Positions 46,354 to 54,584 of a stretch of 64,000 nt of DNA are shown here, piece by piece. The notes under the pieces are model-generated. The model saw only the letters and a program-made list of their open reading frames with translations. It did not search any database and was not told the DNA's origin. A program made the position numbers and the translations under genes. The stretch spans positions 2,418,001 through 2,482,000 of the forward strand of contig NZ_CP159486.1 in assembly GCF_041902845.1 (NCBI RefSeq). Reading direction: 5' to 3'. How positions within the stretch are numbered: the first letter of the stretch is position 1; each line of letters begins with the position of its first letter. Origin of the DNA: Limibacterium fermenti (GTDB taxonomy: Bacteria > Bacteroidota > Bacteroidia > Bacteroidales > Dysgonomonadaceae).

Positions 46354-47211
46354 TCAGGCCGTTTTCAGCCGTCCCGTTCCACATTGGAAGACTTCTATCG
46401 GCGGTCGGTAGCCAAGGCTCTGATGGAGCCTGTCGTGATTATAGAACCGGAAGTACCCGTTCAATCCCTTCCACAAACTGTTTCCATCGTCATACGCATG
46501 CAAATAGATGTGTTCGTACTTCACACTGCGCCATAAACGTTCAATAAAGATATTATCGATGGCACGACCTCTACCGTCCATACTGATGCGAATCTCATGC
46601 CTTTTCAGGCAATCGGTGTAAATATCCGAAGTGAACTGACTGCCTTGGTCAGAATTGATTATTTCCGGTGTTCCATGTACCGAGATAGCCTCTTCGATAC
46701 AATCCACACACCATTCCGCGCTCATCGTGTTACTCAGGCTCCAGCCCACCACATAACGTGAGTAAACATCGATAATGGCAAACAAATACATAAACCCTTT
46801 CGACATGGGAATATAGGTGATGTCAATGGCCCAAACCTGATTCGGCCTGTCAATCTTCAGCCCTTTCAACAAATAGGGGTATTTGTGCCCATCCTTTCCC
46901 GGGATAGTGGTCCTTGTGCCCGGATAAAGGGTCTGCCAACCCACCATGCGCATTAACCGTCTGAGCCGTTTACGGTTGATTCTATACCCTAACAGGGTGA
47001 GTAAGGGTAGAAGTCGCTCAACACCATAAAATGGAGTGGAAAGATATTGTTCGTCCAACCAACGCATAATCCCCAAATTCTCCTCACTTTCAGGAGAAGG
47101 GGTGTAGTACAACCCGCTACGGTGAATCGAAAGCAGCTTGCATTGACGCACTATACTCATCTCCGGAGATTGACGTTCGACCAATTCGCGGCGTACTTCC
47201 GGAGGCATCAT
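46354..47211 (-). CDS. IS3-family transposase OrfB (DDE integrase domain)
   Basis: The 285-residue protein holds the catalytic rve core with D130 (WAIDITY), D188 (NSDQGSQF) and E224 (IERLWRSVKYE), the DD(35)E spacing of the family. It also has an N-terminal HTH_21-like part (HRSGLYYTPSPESEENL). It overlaps orfA and is probably made mainly as an OrfAB fusion by -1 frameshifting at an A9 run (complement of 47218-47226), which would join DWLKKK to AAMMPPEV. Length is normal. Confidence 0.93.
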   Translation of the reverse strand: MMPPEVRRELVERQSPEMSIVRQCKLLSIHRSGLYYTPSPESEENLGIMRWLDEQYLSTPFYGVERLLPLLTLLGYRINRKRLRRLMRMVGWQTLYPGTRTTIPGKDGHKYPYLLKGLKIDRPNQVWAIDITYIPMSKGFMYLFAIIDVYSRYVVGWSLSNTMSAEWCVDCIEEAISVHGTPEIINSDQGSQFTSDIYTDCLKRHEIRISMDGRGRAIDNIFIERLWRSVKYEHIYLHAYDDGNSLWKGLNGYFRFYNHDRLHQSLGYRPPIEVFQCGTGRLKTA

Positions 47212-47516
47212 CGCAGCTTTTTTTTTAACCAGTCATTGTCAACCTTCAATTCCCCTATCTGACGATAAAGTTCTGCTATCAGACGGTCTTTTTCTGATAA
47301 TTCATCATGCCCGACACTCTTTTCAAAGACCTTGCTTCCTTCTTCCTTGAAAGAACGTTTCCACTGGCTTACCTGATTGGGATGCAAATCATATTTTTTA
47401 CACAAACTTTCAATGGTTTCTCGTTCTTGCAATGCTTCCAACGCTACTTTGGCTTTAAATTCAGCACTGAATTTTCTCCGACTTCCTTTATTCATAATTC
47501 TTTGTCTTTTACGCAC
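47208..47516 (-). CDS. IS3-family transposase OrfA (helix-turn-helix)
   Basis: The 102-residue protein has the HTH of IS3 OrfA (RRKFSAEFKAKVALEALQER, CKKYDLHPNQVSQWKRSF) followed by a leucine-zipper-like helix (RLIAELYRQIGELKVDNDWL). It binds the element ends and regulates transposition. Its end contains the A9 slippery run (47218-47226 on the complement) used for the OrfAB fusion. Confidence 0.92.
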   Translation of the reverse strand: MRKRQRIMNKGSRRKFSAEFKAKVALEALQERETIESLCKKYDLHPNQVSQWKRSFKEEGSKVFEKSVGHDELSEKDRLIAELYRQIGELKVDNDWLKKKLR

Positions 47517-47561
47517 AAAGATACTACTTAACTTCTTGTCCTAATTTTGGGGAGTATTATA

Positions 47562-47564
47562 GAC
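47562..47564. repeat. Target-site duplication, right copy
   Basis: GAC on the plus strand is identical to 46161-46163 and is the second copy of the 3-bp duplication made by the IS3 element. Confidence 0.85.
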
Positions 47565-50500
47565 ATTCCGGGAACTTCAGGATCCATTCCTTTAAATTTA
47601 GTAAAGGTAAAATAGTTCTCCAGGCCACCATATATTCTTAACTTCGTTAAATCAATACGAGAAATTATATTTTGAGGAAACGAATATCCTATTTGAATAT
47701 TCCTGATTTTAAAATAAGAAACATCTTGAAGCCAAAAATCACTTGACTGAAGATTCCTATTATCGCCTTCCAACAGAAATCGCGGATAACCGGCCGCTGT
47801 TGTACGCCCCTCATACCATCTTCCATCAGCAACTTCTCGGTTAACAATCCTTGACCATCGGAGCTGTGTGGTATAATATGAATTATTAAAATATTGTTTT
47901 ATATTTCCCACGCCGTCCATTGAAATAGACGCATCCACTCCTTTATAATCAACCCCTAATGAAATGCTATACATCAATTGGGGATTAGAACCCCTTCCAA
48001 TATTTACTCTATCATCGGAGTTCACCAGACCATCCCCATTTATATCTCTATAAAGAAAATCTCCCATTTGTGGAGTTCCGAAAGGAAATGGATTCATTTT
48101 CACATTCGTTTTCGTATCAAGTGGCGCATTCTCAATCATTTGCTGTATTAAATCCAAATCTGTTTGAGTTTGTACAATTCTATCCACTTCAAGTACATAG
48201 TCGGTATTGATAGCCAATCCTTCCTTAATCATTTGCGTACCGGAGAGAGAATATTCATCGCCTTTGAATTTAATTACTTTATTTTCATTAAACGTGAAAT
48301 TAGTACCAATAAAATAATTGAAATCGTTTATTTTATCTCTCCAAGACAACGTTAATTCTACTCCCTTATTCCTCACTTTTGCTGCATTTTGCTTGGGAAT
48401 GGTTGATATTCCATGAACATCCGGAGCAGGTAATGAAATTAAAATATTATCCGTTAATTTATTATATAGCTCAATACTTCCGGATAGTCTATTTTTCAAA
48501 AGATCCCAATCTATCCCTAAATTTGTAACAGTGGTAGATTCCCAACTTAAATTTGCATTGGAGATTGCTGACTGATAAAATCCTACTGTCGGAATATTAT
48601 TAAATACATATTGATTGGTAGATAGTACAGGAATAGCATCGTAATTTCCAACAGCATTGTTTCCCAATGAGCCATAAGAGATTCTTAACTTTAGATTATC
48701 AAGCCATTGATAGCGAAACGAGTTCATAAAGGGTTCTTCTGATATCCGCCATGCAGCAGAAAACGAAGGGAAGTTTCCCCATCGGTTCTTTCCAATGAAT
48801 CTCGAGGAGCCATCTCTTCTGAAGTTAAATTCAAAAAGATATTTTTCAGCCAAATTTAAATTCAATCGTCCAAAATAAGATTGCATCGCCCAATCCGATA
48901 ATGTTCCGGATGCTGTTGCATCTCCCGTTGCTGCGTTGATTTGAGTAAGGGCTGGATCTATTAAGTCTTGTTTTGAAGCGCTGAAATCTTCCGAAACATA
49001 CTGTTCTTGACTTCCTCCCAGCATAATTCTAAAATAGAGTTTATCAAAAAGATTTTTCTCATACGCAGCCGTTACATCCATAAAATTCCGCATATATCGG
49101 CTTTCGGAATTGGTAACCGATATATGTTCTTTTGAACTTGGAACGGTTTGAGTATTGGTTTGAAAATTCCAAAGTTCTATAGGAACAGGAATGGTCGTTA
49201 ATTTATTTACATAAAATGAATAATTATAAGAACCATCTAAAAAGAAGCCCTTTATTGGATTTAAAGAGGCAAAAAAGCGTCCGTTAAAGACATGGGATGT
49301 ATTGCTTCCTGAAGTCTGCCGCATATAGGCCAATGCCGAGCGCGCAACCTGATTGTCCTCGATATTCTGCGTTCCTCCCAATCGCCCGTCGGGATGTTTA
49401 ACCGTTACTGTTGGAATTGCTAAAATCGAGTTCTCAAACATACCCTCCAAATTACTACTTCCGCGATCTTTATTGGTTAATATTCCGTTCAAGTTCACAC
49501 CAACATTTAACCACGGGGTGATCTGTAGTTTATTGTTAGCCCGTATGCTATATCTGGAATAGGCCGTATTTTCTATTATTCCGGGATTATTGGCGTAATT
49601 GAAGGATACAAAAGAATTTAATTTATCTGTTCCACCGGATGCCGATATATTATGATTCATTGTATTTGCAGTCCTAAATACTCCATCATTCCAACTGGAA
49701 TTAGGCCAGAGAATCGGGTCATCATTGGCATGCTCTTTCCATAATTGAATATTCTCATCAGAATAAATCTGAGCTTGTTTAGAATTTTTAGCCCCTTCAT
49801 TTATCAACCCCATCCATTCAACACTATTACTGACAAATGGCATCAGATGGGCAACCCGCTGGGCGGCATAATAAGCATCATAATTAATGGATATTTTCCC
49901 GGATTTTCCTTGCTTTGTGGTAATTAATATGACGCCATTTGCAGCTCTCGAGCCGTAAATAGAAGCAGAGGCCGCATCTTTCAATACGGATATATTTTCA
50001 ATATCTTGTGGAGAAACTCTGGAAATATCTCCTTCTGCACCATCAATAATAATTAACGGAGAGGAATTATTCAGTGTTCCCTGTCCGCGTATCATTAGTG
50101 TGGCATTACTGCCAGGGTCATTATCCTGAGAACGGACATACAAGCCTGGGGCAAGCCCCGCAAGGCCGGCTGATAAATTTGTTATTGGCCGGGTTGTAGC
50201 TATCTTTCCGATATCGATAGAAGAAACAGAACCTGTTAAATTCACTTTTTTTTGCGTTCCATATCCCACAACTACCACTTCTTCCAAAGCTTCTGAGTCT
50301 TCCTCTAAAACAATATCAATGGAAGTCCTTCCTTTCACTGGGATAGTTTGTGTTTGCATCCCAACGTACGTCACCTTTAAAGTTGCATCAACAGGAACAT
50401 TTAAAAGAGTAAAAATACCATTCGCGTCCGTAATAGATCCCTCTGTTGTCCCTTCCACTTGAACGGATACACCGATCAGCAACTCTCCTTTTGCATCCGT

Positions 50501-50631
50501 AACTTTTCCTTTTACAGAAAGATTTTGTGCAAATAAATAAAAGGAAAATATCCATAATAATACACATATCGTTCCTCTTAATAAAATTGATTTTTCCATT
50601 TGTTAGATTAAATAATTTATATCTAATTGCA

Positions 50632-51357
50632 TTATTTACCAGATGGGTTGTCCTTATCTTTATCGTCCTTGTTATCCCGATTAGAACGATTCGCTTCTTT
50701 GATCAACTCATCCAAATCATAATATAAGTCCTTCCATGCCTCTTCGTTATGCATGGCAGATACTAAAGCAAAAAAATTCCGCAAGGCATCTTCCAATTCC
50801 TGACGACTTTCGGATGCGGAGGGTATTTGTCTTAATGACGAATTCGTATTCGTTTGTTCGCCCGAAATGGTTTCGAAATCATCTTGCGCGCTCTTCAATA
50901 ATTCATATTCCTCTGTCAACCCCAAACGCGTAATCGCAGCTTGTCTTTCTTCCGTAGATAATTTCTGAAACAATTTCCCCATTACGGTATTTTGAGCAGC
51001 ATACGATAATCCTGTGATATCGCCAACCTCATCAAAAACCCGAAGCAATGCCTCCGCGTCTGCATTTTTGGCTGTACCTGTAAAAACAGATAAGGAGATC
51101 AAAAGCCGCCTAAAATTGTAAAAAAAACGATCACGACGAAGATCCTTGTTTCTCACTTCTTCGCCCAGTTCACTGTAGGTCTTTTTAATGACTACATTTT
51201 GGTATTTATCGTTGGTTTTCGTTAACACGGATACTAACGGATTATCTTTCAAAACACCTTCCAAATGGCCGGAAAGTACGGCCAACACACGTTGGGCCAA
51301 ATTGCCCAACACCTTTGTCGATAAACGGTTAAATGTTATTCGTAACATACTGCACAT
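50632..51357 (-). CDS. DUF6261-family protein
   Basis: The 241-residue protein is mostly helical, with no signal peptide (MCSMLRITFNRLSTKVLG; an alternative Met at residue 4), and ends in a highly charged low-complexity tail (RSNRDNKDDKDKDNPSGK). Features such as VVIKKTYSELGEEVRNKDLR and RRDRFFYNFRRLLISLSV match the DUF6261 proteins that occur in many copies in Bacteroidales; no function is known to me. It is out of place in a glycan locus. It sits between promoter B (51795-51859) and SusC2 and is only 32 bp from the SusC2 start. It is preceded by a degenerate repeat array, which suggests the gene plus array moved in together. Confidence 0.7.
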   Translation of the reverse strand: MCSMLRITFNRLSTKVLGNLAQRVLAVLSGHLEGVLKDNPLVSVLTKTNDKYQNVVIKKTYSELGEEVRNKDLRRDRFFYNFRRLLISLSVFTGTAKNADAEALLRVFDEVGDITGLSYAAQNTVMGKLFQKLSTEERQAAITRLGLTEEYELLKSAQDDFETISGEQTNTNSSLRQIPSASESRQELEDALRNFFALVSAMHNEEAWKDLYYDLDELIKEANRSNRDNKDDKDKDNPSGK

Positions 51358-51417
51358 TATTAAATAAAACTCTGATTTCCTATGGTTGCAAATCGTTTGC
51401 AGCCTTTCTGCTAACCG

Positions 51418-51657
51418 GCGGAAAGCTTAAAAAAGTTTTGCGCCCTTCCTGTCTCTCTACGGAAAGCTTGAAAAAGTTTTACAGCCTTTTCGCGGAGCAG
51501 CGGAAAGCCTGAAAGTTTCCCGCAGACGATGTGCGTATCGGCGGAAGTTCTGCAAAATATTTTCAGGCTTTCTGTTCCTTTGCGAAGAGTTTGAAATGGA
51601 ATTGTAAGACTTCCGTAATTCAGCGGAGATTCTGCAAGAAGCTTTCAAGCTCTTTGT
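51418..51657. repeat. Degenerate tandem array, ~41-bp period
   Basis: About six units begin near 51418, 51460, 51500, 51541, 51584 and 51622, with the loose pattern GCGGAAAGCTTGAAAAAG then TTTTGCAGCCTTT. Units vary by many substitutions and each can form small stems. An apparent 88-codon frame across it (51457-51723) reflects the 41-42 bp period and is not a convincing gene. The array is directly upstream of the DUF6261 gene. Confidence 0.6.
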
Positions 51658-51794
51658 TGATAAAAGCAAATGTTGTCCGCCTTTTGTTTGACAAGCATAT
51701 ACTATATCACCCATCCTTTTCACGTATCAATAATAATCCCTCAACTTAAACGACACCTTTCGTAATCGGATGTAGTTCTCGTCTTATCTTTATA

Positions 51795-51859
51795 CAAAGA
51801 AATTTAAAATAAAAGACGTGAATGTTCACTTTTGCGAAATAATATCTTCAAAAAGCGTC
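51795..51859 (-). promoter_or_regulatory. Promoter B with 30-bp operator
   Basis: TTTCTTTG (minus strand, 51795-51802) is followed by a 27-bp spacer and then the 30-bp element at 51830-51859, which differs from copy A at 2 positions. The element overlaps the stop codon of the GH20-like gene. It points at SusC2, but the DUF6261 gene and repeat array now lie in between, over 1.1 kb. Confidence 0.75.
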
Positions 51860-52931
51860 AAATAGCGTCCCCTATTTGGTTAACCGCGTCGGTATGCTTT
51901 TGAAGAAAAGGAGGTAACATGGGCATCCAAACCGATTGCATAAAACCTTTTAAATGCTCGGCAGAGATGATTTTTGTGCAATAATCAACCGTCCGCATAA
52001 AATTCAAATCTGTAGAATAATTACTTCCTGTAGGAATCTGATCATATCCATGAGCTTCCAATTTATCGTAAAGCTTCACATAAATATCGTTTATGGAATT
52101 CGGTTCATTCTTAAATTCTTCGCCATAATACCAATTGCTTTGCAATACCGATTTAGGCATCTTTTTAAAAAACACCTCTTCATTATGCCATGCATAATCC
52201 GACCATATCCAGGGCCGTATATTTTGTTTTTCGACGATATCCGTCAAATAGTAGAAATCATGCCACCATAAATCCCCTTGACGGATTACCGCATACTGAT
52301 GCCTTGATTGATGGCCTGCGGTCTCTTCGTCCATTCCTAAATGGAAAAAACGGGGAGAGTCAAACAGATTGCATACCTCTTCTATTAAATCCTTACATAC
52401 GGCGTAATACTGATTGGAAGAAAGCATGCGTTGATAAGGACCTAACCATGCTTTATGCCCCGCTGAAAAATTCAATTTCGGTATCGGCTCCAATCCCATT
52501 TCTCTAAGACGCTTTAATTCGTTTTTCAATTGAGAAGGGCTCCAAGCGCCTTTGACGGCTATTTCAGGATGACTATCGTATTTTACAGCATCGCCTAAGT
52601 CGATTATGACCATATTCAAATTCCTCTGCGCCATTAAACCGGTCACCTTATTCCACATGTCCCTGTCAAATGTCAACTCAGGTTGGAAACAATGAGCCCA
52701 TGCCCGCGCTTCACGGAGGTCGTTTTTCGGATAATCCTTTGTTTGATATTGCGTCGGGGTATAATCTTCCCACATATTATAACTTAGATGCAATAAAACA
52801 GCACGAATCTCATCTTGATGTTTTTGCGATTCCCATAAGAGGGTATTTGGAGAATTAGCCGCCAATTTATTGGCCAGCCCCCATGTAGCACCCGCAATTG
52901 CAGCTTCTTTTATAAAATCTCTTCTTTTCAT
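51858..52931 (-). CDS. Tat-signal GH20-like barrel enzyme, copy 2
   Basis: The 357-residue protein is the same length as the copy at 35217-36290 and closely similar along it. It has a Tat signal (MKRRDFIKEAAIAGATWG), HLSYNMWEDYTPTQYQTKDY, NMVIIDLGDAVKYDSHPE, KLNFSAGHKAWLGPYQRML and the GH20-like acid motif FFHLGMDEETAGHQ. Catalytic-looking residues are kept in both copies. It is the last gene of operon C and its stop lies inside the promoter B operator. The repeated order, GH20-like gene then operator then SusC, points to block duplication. Confidence 0.75.
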   Translation of the reverse strand: MKRRDFIKEAAIAGATWGLANKLAANSPNTLLWESQKHQDEIRAVLLHLSYNMWEDYTPTQYQTKDYPKNDLREARAWAHCFQPELTFDRDMWNKVTGLMAQRNLNMVIIDLGDAVKYDSHPEIAVKGAWSPSQLKNELKRLREMGLEPIPKLNFSAGHKAWLGPYQRMLSSNQYYAVCKDLIEEVCNLFDSPRFFHLGMDEETAGHQSRHQYAVIRQGDLWWHDFYYLTDIVEKQNIRPWIWSDYAWHNEEVFFKKMPKSVLQSNWYYGEEFKNEPNSINDIYVKLYDKLEAHGYDQIPTGSNYSTDLNFMRTVDYCTKIISAEHLKGFMQSVWMPMLPPFLQKHTDAVNQIGDAI

Positions 52932-53020
52932 TTTATCTGCTTTTCATATTGTTTTGTATTGATTGATTCTCTCCGGTTCTTACGACATTCCTGTAGCAAG
53001 AAAACAAAAAGGTGTTCCGC

Positions 53021-54445
53021 CTATTCCGTTTGCCTATAAAGGGAATGAATGGTATCTAAAATAACTTTTTCCGCCTCCTCTGTTACGGGACTCGATTCTA
53101 TTTCGTATCCTCCTTCCTGATAGGCTTGTTTGGTACCTATATAAAAAGGCCCGTAATCGCCGTAAGCTGCCATGGCGACAAACTTATCGGGCGCCATCGC
53201 TTTTGTGTTTAATTGATACTCGATAAATAACTCTCCGGGAACAAAGAAAACACGGATATTATCATTTATAGCGAGACAATTCATATCGATGGTTTTGCCT
53301 TCCAAGGCTCGTTTGTACCATCCTAACCGGCCCATATTATTGGTTAGATAAGGGCCCGTTTGTTTGAACATTTCTTTCTCTATCCCCGCCGTCTTGGAAT
53401 TGACGGGAAGCAAGACGGGTTGCGTAGCCCATTGAATATTTTTTGAGGATACGGAAGCTTTAATCGTATGGTCCCATGCCCGTTTCATCCCATCGGCCAT
53501 TCTTTCAGCCAACACCAATCGATTTATCCGACTTCCGTCATTGTATTTTCCGGCCGCGATATTTCCTCCGGCTCCATTAAAATGAATATGTAAAGCATCG
53601 GGAACCGCTAATTGGCGCATACACCGCGCAATGCCCGGAAAATCGGGATTCGCAATGCCTGTCCGGTAATAACTCTGCGGATGCGTGGCATAAAAACTCA
53701 AAACGGCTACGGGTTTCTCTTTATTCCAAAAACTGAGTACGGAGACCTCCGGATCGATAAGTCCTTCGGGTTTCGCTCTCAAGGACGGATCATCGCAAGA
53801 AGAGCCTCTCATCGTCCGGATTTTGCCGTTTACCATATCTATCCTTCGATTGGAAGCGACTTCATATACGGGAGCTTTTCCAAAGCCGACAGCCGTTACA
53901 GCTTGTAAATTCTTAAGTGTATTGCCGATAGCTTGTTGGATATTTTTGATCAATATCCGGGCAAAAGTTCCGTCAAAACATCCTACCGGAAGATGATTTT
54001 TCTTCAATATTTTTTCCGACGTGAAATCGCATATCGGCGCATCATGTTGGTGAACGGTATGTACCGCCACTCGCCCCGGAGTAGTTCCTGCGGCAAGCGC
54101 CAGCGATTGTTTAAAAACATCCTGCGATTCATTGGCTATTCCTATCCAATCAATCGCGCATAAGACGATCGGTTTGCCGGCGCCGATGAGAACAATTCCC
54201 CTCGCCCGCAAAGAGAAATCCCATGAAGCGGTCATCGGATCATAAGCCAAATCGTTCCCCACCGGCGGCGTAGCATCCACATCGAACGTGCCTATTTTTA
54301 ATTGTTGGGGTGATTCTCCGGATTTTCCATAGATAGTATCGGCTATGTTTTCCCACGGCTTAACAACGTTCGCAGTTGCTACGGCTGCCGCACCGGCAGT
54401 TACGGTCGTTAAAAACGATCTTCGAGATACATTTTTCAATTTCAT
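53021..54445 (-). CDS. Tat-signal neutral/alkaline ceramidase-like hydrolase
   Basis: The 474-residue protein has a Tat signal (NVSRRSFLTTVTAGAAA). The body follows the neutral ceramidase N-terminal domain family (PF04734): KIGTFDVDATPPVGNDLAYD, HTVHQHDAPICDF with the metal-binding His residues (about 130-138), SFYATHPQSYYRTG, FNGAGGNIAAGKYND and FFVPGELFIEYQL. Family members with known activity are zinc amidases, but bacterial homologues in glycan loci probably act on other amides or esters. The first ~45 residues are almost the same as those of the unrelated aminotransferase homologue upstream (54585-55961). It lies 139 bp after that gene, with a palindromic repeat in the gap. Confidence 0.75.
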   Translation of the reverse strand: MKLKNVSRRSFLTTVTAGAAAVATANVVKPWENIADTIYGKSGESPQQLKIGTFDVDATPPVGNDLAYDPMTASWDFSLRARGIVLIGAGKPIVLCAIDWIGIANESQDVFKQSLALAAGTTPGRVAVHTVHQHDAPICDFTSEKILKKNHLPVGCFDGTFARILIKNIQQAIGNTLKNLQAVTAVGFGKAPVYEVASNRRIDMVNGKIRTMRGSSCDDPSLRAKPEGLIDPEVSVLSFWNKEKPVAVLSFYATHPQSYYRTGIANPDFPGIARCMRQLAVPDALHIHFNGAGGNIAAGKYNDGSRINRLVLAERMADGMKRAWDHTIKASVSSKNIQWATQPVLLPVNSKTAGIEKEMFKQTGPYLTNNMGRLGWYKRALEGKTIDMNCLAINDNIRVFFVPGELFIEYQLNTKAMAPDKFVAMAAYGDYGPFYIGTKQAYQEGGYEIESSPVTEEAEKVILDTIHSLYRQTE

Positions 54446-54505
54446 GTTTTTATTTCTAAATAAAAAATAATTCTTTTTGATACGACCTGAATTTATAATC
54501 TATCT

Positions 54506-54570
54506 CCCGCAGATTAAGCGGATTTCAGCAGAAATAAGATATATCTGTGTTCATCCGCGTTATCCGCGGG
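54506..54570. repeat. Intergenic palindromic (REP-like) repeat
   Basis: CCCGCAGATTAAGCGGAT (54506-54523) is an imperfect inverted copy of the sequence ending CCGCGTTATCCGCGGG (up to 54570), 15 of 18 positions matching, so the ~65 bp can fold into one large hairpin. It sits in the 139-bp gap between two operon C genes and may stabilise mRNA or cause partial termination. Confidence 0.6.
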
Positions 54571-54584
54571 AAATATTTTTCTCC

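Larger units (their letters stand above)
46164..47561 (-). mobile_element. IS3-family insertion sequence, 1398 bp, in SusC2
   Basis: The element has imperfect terminal inverted repeats (plus end TACACTACTCCCCAGTTGTA, other end TATAATACTCCCCAAAATTA, both continuing as GGACA-G), two overlapping transposase frames orfA and orfB, and a 3-bp target duplication GTC. All are standard for IS3. It is transcribed in the same direction as the host operon. Both frames look intact, so the element may be active. Confidence 0.92.
46112..50599 (-). pseudogene. SusC/RagA transporter SusC2, C-terminus cut off by IS3 insertion
   Basis: The frame from 50599 encodes a TonB-dependent transporter with a carboxypeptidase-like domain (LSVKGKVTDAKGELLIGVSV), TonB-box region (EEVVVVGYGTQKKVNLTGS), plug (VLKDAASASIYGSRAANGVI) and barrel. 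After MDPEVPGMS the sequence enters the IS3 element and ends as IILPKIRTRS. The missing end is found beyond the element: 46112-46163 encodes SYPSMKQIVFGINLSF and stop, in perfect register once the element and one GTC copy are removed. The truncated protein lacks the last beta-strand and terminal Phe that direct outer-membrane insertion, so it is probably non-functional. The original length would be about 1028 residues. Confidence 0.9.

Noticed and set aside
51418..51657. Possible CRISPR array
   Set aside because: The units are contiguous and degenerate, with no identical repeats separated by unique spacers, and no cas genes are near.
51457..51723. An 88-codon minus-strand frame that could be a small gene
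   Set aside because: It lies entirely within the degenerate ~41-bp repeat array, its composition follows the repeat period (about 14 codons), and it has no start signal or recognisable domain.
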